Positions 1 through 5,130 of a stretch of DNA of 7,236 nt are shown in pieces (the first letter of the stretch is position 1; each line of letters starts with the position of its first letter). The position numbers were made by a program, and so were the translations under genes. This stretch comes from Selenomonas sp. (GTDB lineage: Bacteria; Bacillota; Negativicutes; Selenomonadales; Selenomonadaceae): the NCBI GenBank assembly GCA_003518745.1, contig DOYB01000084.1, forward strand, positions 5,327 through 12,562, given 5' to 3'. Below the pieces are notes generated by a model. That model worked only from the letters and a program-made list of their open reading frames with translations. It ran no database searches and was not told where the DNA came from.

Positions 1-2637
1 GGTGACCAGATGGCTATCCATCTGCCCCTTTCCGCGGAAGCTCAGGCAGAGGCCAGAATCCTCATGCTCGCGGCGAACCACATTCTGGCGCCCAAGGATG
101 GCAAGCCCATTATCGTGCCTACCCAGGACATGGTGCTTGGTTCTTACTATCTTACGATTTTGCGCCCCGGTGCCCTTGGTGAAGGAAAGGTCTTTACCGG
201 CATAGCCGAGGCTATCCTGGCCCATCAGCATAAGGGGCTCCATCTTCAGGCTGAGATTTCGGTCCGCACAGAAGGCTACGGAATTGTCAAGACTTCGCTT
301 GGACGTATGATTTTCAATGAGATCCTGCCTCCGGAGCTTCGCTACTACCGCAAGGACAAGGAAACCGGCCAGTGGCATCTTGGCATCCTCATGAATAAGA
401 AGGAGCTTGGACGTCTGGTGGCCAGCTGCTTTGACCATTTTGGCGCAACCAAGACCGCGGAGGTCATAGACAACGTCAAGAATCTGGGGTATCACTACGC
501 CTGTCTGGCAGGTATGACAGTGGCTATTTCCGACGTCATAGTGCCGCCCCAGAAAAAAACCATCATAGACGCCACCGAGACCATCGTCAAGAAGGTGGAG
601 CGCCAGTTTGCCCGCGGTCTCATAACAGAGGACGAACGCTACAAGAAGGTCATCAGCCTTTGGGAAAAGGCCACAGGCGATGTGGCTGACGCCATGATGG
701 ACAATATGGATCAATTCAACCCCATCTTCATGATGGCTGACTCCGGTGCTCGAGGCAATAAACAACAGATGCGTCAGTTGGCCGGAATGCGCGGATTGAT
801 GGCAGATCCTTCCGGTAAGATTATCGACTTGCCTATCACGGCCAACTTCCGTGAGGGGCTGTCCGTATCCGACTACTTCATTTCTTCCCATGGTGCTCGC
901 AAGGGGCTGGCAGATACGGCCCTTCGCACGGCTGACTCCGGCTATCTGACACGCCGTTTGGTTGATGTGGCTCAGGATGTTATAGTGCGGGAGGACGACT
1001 GCGACGTATCCACCTTCAATCTCGTACTGGAGCGGGCACGTATTGCTCCCTCCACCTTCGATGCTTTGGAGATTCTTCACGATACCCTTATGGGCCGCCT
1101 ATTGGCTGCCCCAGTCGTAGATCCTGAAACAGGGGAAATCCTGCTTGCTCAGGATACCACGCTGGACGAGGATGAACTGCTCACTATTGGCGAGCACTCC
1201 ATACAGGAAATCACGGTACGGGGCTCTTCCCTGTCTACGGATTCCACCATAAGCAATGCCATGGTGACGGAGCAGATTTGTCTTGGCCAGCCGGACGAGA
1301 AGGAGCGTGAAAAACTTCTTGATGCCATTATCCGTGAGCTTCAGGGCAAAGCTGTTGTTCGTGATGTACTTGATGGCGAAGGACAGGTTATTATTCCCAC
1401 CGGCAATATGCTGGACAAAGAAGCCATTGAATCCCTCCTCTCAGGAGATGCTCCTGAGGTAAGGGTGCGCAATAACAATGTACGTGGAATCGAGGTCGAA
1501 GCCATCAAGGAGGGCGACGGCGTCATAGAGTCCCTTGAGGATCGTATCGTAGGCCGTGTGCTGGCCGAGGATATCATCGACCCCGAAACGGGCGAAAAGG
1601 TTGCTTCCCTCAATGACAGCATAGACACAGATCTGGCAAAGAAAATCGCAAAGGTACGCACTCGTGTTTCTATTCGCAGCGTACTTACCTGCAAATCCCA
1701 GTTCGGTGTCTGCATTAAATGCTATGGCCGTGACCTGGCTAACCAGTCTGAGGTCGAAGTCGGTGAGGCAGTTGGTATCATCGCGGCTCAGTCCATCGGT
1801 GAACCCGGTACTCAGCTTACCATGCGTACCTTCCATACGGGCGGTGTCGCGGGTGACGATATCACACAGGGTCTTCCCCGTGTCGAAGAGCTCTTCGAGG
1901 CGCGCAAACCCAAGCACAACGCGCTTATTGCCGAGATTGAGGGCGACGTCAAGGTTGACGATGCCGGCAAGGGCATGCACAAGGTTACTATCATTCCCGA
2001 TGAGGGCGATGTCCGTGAATACGCAATTCCCTACGGAGCGCGTCTTGCCGTACGTGATGGGGCGCACCTGAAGCCCGGCGATAAGATCACCGAAGGCTCA
2101 ATCAATCCACATGATATACTGCGTGTCTGCGGACTTCGCGATACTCAGCGCTATCTGGTGTATGAAGTCCAGAAGGTGTATAAGTCCCAGGGTGTTGAGA
2201 TCAATGACAAGCATATCGAAGTCATGGTTCGTCAGATGCTCCATAAGGTCAAAATCGAGGAATCCGGCACAACTGACTTCCTGCCGGGCGAATACATCGA
2301 TATCAATTCCTTCGAGGCCGCTAATACAAAGGCCATCGAGGAAGACGGCGATCCGGCAGTTGCAAAGCCGATCCTGTTGGGAATCACCAAGGCTTCACTT
2401 GCGACAGATTCCTTCCTGTCCGCGGCTTCCTTCCAGGAAACCACCCGGGTGCTTACAGACGCGGCCATAAAGGGCAAGGTGGATCCGTTGATAGGCCTGA
2501 AGGAAAACGTAATCATCGGAAAACTGATTCCCGCGGGTACGGGTATGTCACGGTACAGGGACCTGGATGTGGTGGATTTCGACAGTAAGGCCGAAGCTGA
2601 ATCGGCAGAAGCTGAGACTGCGGAAGTCCAGTCATAA
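1..2637 (+). CDS. rpoC: RNA polymerase subunit beta' (RpoC), C-terminal part; 5' end cut by window edge
   Basis: This is the largest catalytic subunit of RNA polymerase. The frame is open from base 1 and gives 878 residues; counting from that codon, the first residues GDQM are the end of the NADFDGD Mg2+-binding motif, so the third catalytic Asp is residue 2. The Met at base 10 is internal, not a start. In order I see the bridge helix (about 240-272, with MADSGARG), the zinc-site cysteines C334, C564, C571 and C574, the trigger loop (about 588-635, with QLTMRTFHTGG; M608 and H612 correspond to the known catalytic-loop residues), and the conserved LLGITKASL...SFLSAASFQETTRVLT block near 793-820. 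The trigger loop has no E. coli-type large insertion. Between C334 and C564 there are 230 residues, against 74 in E. coli, filled by repeated modules (see findings). The protein ends in a short acidic Ala/Glu tail. Identification is certain; the N-terminal third lies outside the window. Confidence 0.98.
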   Translation, partial: GDQMAIHLPLSAEAQAEARILMLAANHILAPKDGKPIIVPTQDMVLGSYYLTILRPGALGEGKVFTGIAEAILAHQHKGLHLQAEISVRTEGYGIVKTSLGRMIFNEILPPELRYYRKDKETGQWHLGILMNKKELGRLVASCFDHFGATKTAEVIDNVKNLGYHYACLAGMTVAISDVIVPPQKKTIIDATETIVKKVERQFARGLITEDERYKKVISLWEKATGDVADAMMDNMDQFNPIFMMADSGARGNKQQMRQLAGMRGLMADPSGKIIDLPITANFREGLSVSDYFISSHGARKGLADTALRTADSGYLTRRLVDVAQDVIVREDDCDVSTFNLVLERARIAPSTFDALEILHDTLMGRLLAAPVVDPETGEILLAQDTTLDEDELLTIGEHSIQEITVRGSSLSTDSTISNAMVTEQICLGQPDEKEREKLLDAIIRELQGKAVVRDVLDGEGQVIIPTGNMLDKEAIESLLSGDAPEVRVRNNNVRGIEVEAIKEGDGVIESLEDRIVGRVLAEDIIDPETGEKVASLNDSIDTDLAKKIAKVRTRVSIRSVLTCKSQFGVCIKCYGRDLANQSEVEVGEAVGIIAAQSIGEPGTQLTMRTFHTGGVAGDDITQGLPRVEELFEARKPKHNALIAEIEGDVKVDDAGKGMHKVTIIPDEGDVREYAIPYGARLAVRDGAHLKPGDKITEGSINPHDILRVCGLRDTQRYLVYEVQKVYKSQGVEINDKHIEVMVRQMLHKVKIEESGTTDFLPGEYIDINSFEAANTKAIEEDGDPAVAKPILLGITKASLATDSFLSAASFQETTRVLTDAAIKGKVDPLIGLKENVIIGKLIPAGTGMSRYRDLDVVDFDSKAEAESAEAETAEVQS
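1087..1683 (+). repeat. Three diverged copies of a ~46-residue module inside RpoC
   Basis: Three protein segments align with each other, at bases 1087-1227, 1339-1476 and 1546-1683. Each begins with a hydrophobic-x-G-(R/K) step (LMGRLLA, LQGKAVV, IVGRVLA), continues through a VD/LD/ID turn (DPETGE is identical in the first and third), has a D-x-D or D-K-E acidic helix start, and ends in a beta strand with V-x-(V/I)-R (ITVRG, VRVRN, VSIRS). The third copy sits directly before the zinc cysteines, where the single copy is found in E. coli and Bacillus. In the two DPETGE copies four of six codons differ synonymously, so the duplication looks old. Copy two is the most diverged. The alignment was made by eye. 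Confidence 0.6.
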
Positions 2638-2673
2638 TCGGGGTCAGTTCAATCGAATAAAACTACTAGAAGA

Positions 2674-2713
2674 ACAGCCTTCCCCGACTTTACGGGGAAG
2701 GCTGTATTTATAC
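2674..2713 (+). terminator. Probable rho-independent terminator after rpoC
   Basis: ACAGCCTTCCCC at 2674-2685 pairs perfectly with GGGGAAGGCTGT at 2694-2705. G2686 can also pair with C2693, giving a 13-bp stem with a 6-base loop. The tail (ATTTATAC) is only moderately T-rich, so termination may be partial and some readthrough into xth is possible. The hairpin starts 36 bases after the rpoC stop codon and marks the end of the rpoBC transcription unit. Confidence 0.75.
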
Positions 2714-2727
2714 GGATATCTCTTATG

Positions 2728-2735
2728 AAAGGGAG
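2728..2735 (+). promoter_or_regulatory. Ribosome binding site that sets the xth start
   Basis: AAAGGGAG lies 10 bases before the ATG at 2746. No comparable purine-rich site precedes the in-frame upstream ATG at 2725; the site actually lies downstream of that codon. It therefore supports the shorter form of the protein. Confidence 0.6.
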
Positions 2736-2745
2736 CGCAACTGAA

Positions 2746-3501
2746 ATGAAATTTATATCATGGAATGTAAATGGGCTTCGCGCCTGCCTTAAAAAGGATT
2801 TTATGAGCTCCTTCAGCCAGTTGGATGCCGATATATTCGCGCTGCAGGAAACAAAGATGCAGCCCGATCAGGCAATCCTGGAGCTCAATGGCTATCGGCA
2901 ATACTGGAACAGCGCAGAGAAAAAAGGCTATTCCGGAACGGCTGTCTTTTCCCGTGTAGAACCTTTGTCCGTTACCAACGGCATAGGCATAGAGGAACAC
3001 GACCACGAAGGCCGTGTAATAACCCTTGAGCTGCCGGATTTCTACTTCGTGACAGTCTATACACCCAATTCAAAAAGGGCGCTGGAGAGGCTTTCCTATC
3101 GCATGGAATGGGAGGATGCCTTCAGGGAATACCTGTGCGGACTGGACAGTAAAAAGCCCGTTGTAGTCTGTGGTGACCTCAATGTGGCCCATCAAGAAAT
3201 AGACCTAAAGAATCCATCGACTAATCACCGTAACGCGGGTTTTACTGACGAGGAAAGGGCTAAATTCACAGAGCTCCTGAACGCGGGTTTCCTGGACACC
3301 TTCCGCGCGAAGTACCCCGACCGCACCGGCATCTACACATGGTGGTCATATCTCCGTAAAGCAAGGGAAACCAACGCCGGATGGCGTATAGATTATTTTG
3401 TAATCTCAGAGCGACTCAAAGGAAAAATGGCCGATGCCACAATCCACAATGAGATATATGGCAGCGACCATTGCCCCGTAGGGCTTGAACTGAATATATA
3501 A
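2746..3501 (+). CDS. xth: Exodeoxyribonuclease III / class II AP endonuclease (ExoA/Xth)
   Basis: This cytoplasmic base-excision-repair enzyme cleaves DNA 5' of abasic sites and removes blocked 3' ends, using Mg2+. The protein has 251 residues, matching the roughly 250-residue family. Family motifs are present in order: ISWNVNG at the N-terminus (N7), LQETK (metal ligand E35), VYTPNS (Y105), CGDLNVAH (D144 and N146), AGWRIDY near 212-218, and the C-terminal GSDHCPV (D241 and catalytic H242). I chose the ATG at 2746 because MKFISWNVNG is the usual N-terminus and a ribosome binding site precedes it; the in-frame ATG at 2725 would add seven atypical residues without one. The gene follows the rpoC hairpin and converges on rpoN. 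I see no clear promoter of its own, so it may depend on readthrough or on a weak promoter near 2690-2720. All catalytic residues are present, so the enzyme should be active. Confidence 0.97.
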   Translation: MKFISWNVNGLRACLKKDFMSSFSQLDADIFALQETKMQPDQAILELNGYRQYWNSAEKKGYSGTAVFSRVEPLSVTNGIGIEEHDHEGRVITLELPDFYFVTVYTPNSKRALERLSYRMEWEDAFREYLCGLDSKKPVVVCGDLNVAHQEIDLKNPSTNHRNAGFTDEERAKFTELLNAGFLDTFRAKYPDRTGIYTWWSYLRKARETNAGWRIDYFVISERLKGKMADATIHNEIYGSDHCPVGLELNI

Positions 3502-3504
3502 TCC

Positions 3505-4869
3505 TCAGTATCTCTTACGCTTTACCGAGGAAGCGTAGCCCATCTGCTCCCGGTACTTCATAACTGTACGTCGTGATATGCTTATATCCCGGGCTTCCAA
3601 CAGCTCCGCCAGCTTCTGGTCGGAAAGCGGCCTCTTGGGGTCTTCCGAATCCAAAAACTCTTTGAGCGCGGACTTTGCCTGGGCTGCAGAGGCATTCTCC
3701 TGCTCTGATTCACCAAGTACATGGGAGCTGAAAAATCCCCTGAGTGGAAATACTCCCTTAGGCAGCTGGGCATACTTGCCGGCCACAGCGCGGCTGACGG
3801 TAGATTCGTGGATTCCAAGGCTCTCCGCCACCATGCTCATGGTCATGGGCTTAAGGGAGCCTGGGCCATTGTCCAGGAAAGCCCTTTGACGTTTCACGAT
3901 TTCCTTCACTACCCTCAGAATGGTTTCCCTGCGCTGCTCTATATTATTTAGAAGCCACTTTGCCGAATACATTCGCTTCCTGATGTAGTCCTTGGTTTCG
4001 GCATCTCCGTTCCTCAATGCCTTCTTATACACGTCGGATATATGCAGACGGGGGATATAGTTGTCATTCCAATTGACAATATATTCTCCGTTTTCCTTTT
4101 GTATTCGTACTTCCGGTACAAGATATGAGGCTTCCGCTCCACCATAGGTGCCTCCCGGCTTCGGATTCAAGCCGCGGAGCAAATCCACCGCGGACTGAAC
4201 GTCACCGGGACTGCACCCCTCCTCTTTGGCAATCTGCTTGACCCTTGACTCTGCCACGTCATCCAAGTGTCTTTCAATCAAGGCCGCGACGATTCCTTCA
4301 TAGATTTCAAGCTTCTGAGCCTGAATACGAAGACACTCCTTTAGATTTCGCGCCCCCACACCTGCCGGCTCAAAGGACTGAATACCGCGGAGTACGTCTA
4401 ATACCTCTGCTTCAGAGGCATTCAGAACCTTCGCGATATCCTTGATGGGAACTGTCAAGTAACCGTTCTCGTCAAGAGAACCTATTATGAAGGTAGCTAT
4501 CTCCAATTCCCTCTCCGCAGAAAAGGTGAACTTTGCCTGTTCAAGCAGCTCCTCCTCCAGTGAAATGGCCATTGGAGCCGCCGCCTCAAATCTGGTTCGC
4601 CGTTCATCATCGGCATAGCCCTGCCAAAATTCATCACCATCTATATACTCTGCCACGGCCGCCAATTCATCCGCATTTGTCTCACTCAAAACGCCCCCCT
4701 CCTCGGCCATGGACGTTTCATCCATTTCCAGAACGGGGTTTTCCATATACTCCTTTTCGATTGCCGCCCTAAGCTCAACAGTGGAAAGCTGCAGCAGCTT
4801 GACAGTTTGCTGCAGTCTTGCGCTCAGCGATAGGCGCTGTTTTATGCTGGTGCTCAGTTTCTGTTCCAT
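3505..4869 (-). CDS. rpoN: RNA polymerase sigma-54 factor (RpoN/SigL)
   Basis: Sigma-54 directs RNA polymerase to -24/-12 promoters and needs an AAA+ enhancer-binding protein to open them. Counting from the ATG at 4869, the protein has 454 residues. Region I (about 1-45, with LQQTVKLLQLS) is the activator-contacting segment, and an acidic region II spans about 50-95. The core-binding domain runs from about 105 to 290 (SFEPAGVGARNL, GLNPKPGG). The helix-turn-helix domain near 342-385 includes LGIHESTVSRA and GVFPLRGFFSS. The RpoN box, SRRTVMKYRE, is at 432-441 and recognises the -24 element. All domains are intact. The start is uncertain: a TTG at 4887 would add six residues and directly abuts AGGA, which is too close for a normal ribosome binding site, while the ATG has no good site at usual spacing. 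MEQKLS is the more family-like beginning. The gene converges with xth and is divergent from the predicted sRNA. Confidence 0.96.
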   Translation of the reverse strand: MEQKLSTSIKQRLSLSARLQQTVKLLQLSTVELRAAIEKEYMENPVLEMDETSMAEEGGVLSETNADELAAVAEYIDGDEFWQGYADDERRTRFEAAAPMAISLEEELLEQAKFTFSAERELEIATFIIGSLDENGYLTVPIKDIAKVLNASEAEVLDVLRGIQSFEPAGVGARNLKECLRIQAQKLEIYEGIVAALIERHLDDVAESRVKQIAKEEGCSPGDVQSAVDLLRGLNPKPGGTYGGAEASYLVPEVRIQKENGEYIVNWNDNYIPRLHISDVYKKALRNGDAETKDYIRKRMYSAKWLLNNIEQRRETILRVVKEIVKRQRAFLDNGPGSLKPMTMSMVAESLGIHESTVSRAVAGKYAQLPKGVFPLRGFFSSHVLGESEQENASAAQAKSALKEFLDSEDPKRPLSDQKLAELLEARDISISRRTVMKYREQMGYASSVKRKRY

Positions 4870-4938
4870 AACAATAGTATAACTCAATCCTGAAGAAAAT
4901 CATACAAACTATTTAATATTTATTAAGATTGCAAATTA

Positions 4939-4968
4939 ATGATAAAAATTCTCAAAAGCAATTGACAA
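4939..4968 (-). promoter_or_regulatory. Candidate rpoN promoter, overlapping both Fur-like boxes
   Basis: On the minus strand TTGTCA (4968-4963) is followed after 18 bases by TATCAT (4944-4939). Each hexamer matches the sigma-70/A consensus at five of six positions. Transcription would start near 4932 and give a leader of about 60 nt before the rpoN ATG. Its -35 is nearly the mirror image of the plus-strand -35. The region is AT-rich, so a chance match is possible; another candidate -10, TATGAT at 4904-4899, lacks a good -35. Confidence 0.4.
4940..4954. promoter_or_regulatory. Weaker Fur-like box
   Basis: TGATAAA-A-ATTCTCA matches the 7-1-7 Fur consensus TGATAATNATTATCA at 12 of 14 defined positions. 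Its centre is 23 bp from the centre of the stronger box, and it overlaps the -10 of the candidate rpoN promoter. Alone it would be unconvincing in AT-rich DNA; the pairing with the stronger box gives it some weight. Confidence 0.35.
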
Positions 4969-4990
4969 TTATTATCAAATCGTGTATATT
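4962..4990 (+). promoter_or_regulatory. Near-consensus sigma-70/A promoter for a predicted small RNA
   Basis: TTGACA (4962-4967), a 17-base spacer and TATATT (4985-4990) give a perfect -35, ideal spacing and a five-of-six -10. The start is predicted near A4997. No plus-strand protein gene lies downstream: the next sequence is a terminator, and beyond it is dnaJ on the opposite strand. This is the strongest promoter-like sequence I saw in the window. Confidence 0.7.
4963..4977. promoter_or_regulatory. Fur box overlapping the -35 of the sRNA promoter
   Basis: TGACAAT-T-ATTATCA matches the Bacillus-type Fur consensus TGATAATNATTATCA at 13 of 14 defined positions; the one difference is C for T at position 4. 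It covers most of the -35 element and the first part of the spacer, where a bound repressor would exclude RNA polymerase. Related PerR and Zur boxes share the 7-1-7 layout but fit less well. The regulator assignment is by motif only. Confidence 0.55.
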
Positions 4991-4996
4991 ATATTC

Positions 4997-5066
4997 AGGC
5001 TTTAGAGCTCTCCTAAAATATATACACATACGCCAAAGATGGCCCCGCGAAAGCGGGGCTGTTTTT
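4997..5066 (+). ncRNA. Predicted ~70-nt Fur-regulated small RNA with anti-Shine-Dalgarno loop
   Basis: The transcript is defined by a near-consensus promoter and an intrinsic terminator about 50 bases past its predicted start. Near the 5' end, TTTAG (5001-5005) pairs with CTAAA (5013-5017) around a 7-base loop, AGCTCTC. The loop plus the 3' arm contain CTCTCCT (5008-5014), complementary to AGGAGAG and so to strong ribosome binding sites. An A/U-rich, probably single-stranded linker (about 5018-5041) follows, which could serve an Hfq-type chaperone, and then the terminator with a run of five U. Size, C/U-rich seed and Fur box resemble RyhB and FsrA in design; I do not recognise the sequence as a known family. 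There is no credible reading frame with a ribosome binding site. The alternative is a cryptic promoter whose transcript has no function. Confidence 0.5.
5042..5066 (+). terminator. Intrinsic terminator of the predicted sRNA
   Basis: GCCCCGC (5042-5048), a GAAA tetraloop and GCGGGGC (5053-5059) form a very stable 7-bp hairpin followed by TGTTTTT. The T-run is on the plus strand, so the terminator works for rightward transcription. Outer flanks ACGCCA (5030-5035) and TGGCGT (5068-5073) are also complementary, so a longer hairpin can form on either strand and could act as a second stop for leftward readthrough from dnaJ. Confidence 0.8.
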
Positions 5067-5091
5067 GTGGCGTTTCTTTTTTCTTGAAACA

Positions 5092-5128
5092 ACAGCTCCC
5101 TTTGCCCATAAGCAGCAAAGGGAGCTGT
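5092..5128 (-). terminator. Terminator hairpin after dnaJ
   Basis: A perfect 14-bp inverted repeat (ACAGCTCCCTTTGC at 5092-5105 and its complement at 5115-5128) with a 9-base loop begins two bases after the dnaJ stop codon. On the minus strand it is followed by TGTTTC, a weak T-tract, so termination may be incomplete or the stem may mainly stabilise the mRNA 3' end. Confidence 0.65.
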
Positions 5129-5130
5129 CA

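Noticed and set aside
10..12. Met codon as the start of RpoC
   Set aside because: The frame is open upstream to base 1 and the preceding codons continue the NADFDGD motif, so this Met is internal.
1441..2067. 208-codon minus-strand open frame opposite rpoC
   Set aside because: It is fully antisense to highly conserved RpoC sequence, has no recognisable domain, and is explained as a shadow of rpoC codon bias.
2725..2745. Upstream ATG of xth as the start codon
   Set aside because: It has no preceding ribosome binding site, adds seven non-conserved residues, and the real site lies between it and the ATG at 2746.
3516..3537. TACGCTT/AAGCGTA stem as a bidirectional terminator for xth and rpoN
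   Set aside because: The stem is short, no T-run follows on either strand, and it lies within conserved basic C-terminal rpoN codons.
5004..5011. AGAGCTCT perfect palindrome as a protein operator
   Set aside because: It lies after the predicted transcription start and is more simply explained as part of the sRNA 5' hairpin; eight bases alone are weak evidence.
5039..5066. ATG inside the predicted sRNA as the start of a small peptide
   Set aside because: It enters the terminator hairpin at once, has no ribosome binding site, and the transcript should end before any sensible stop codon.
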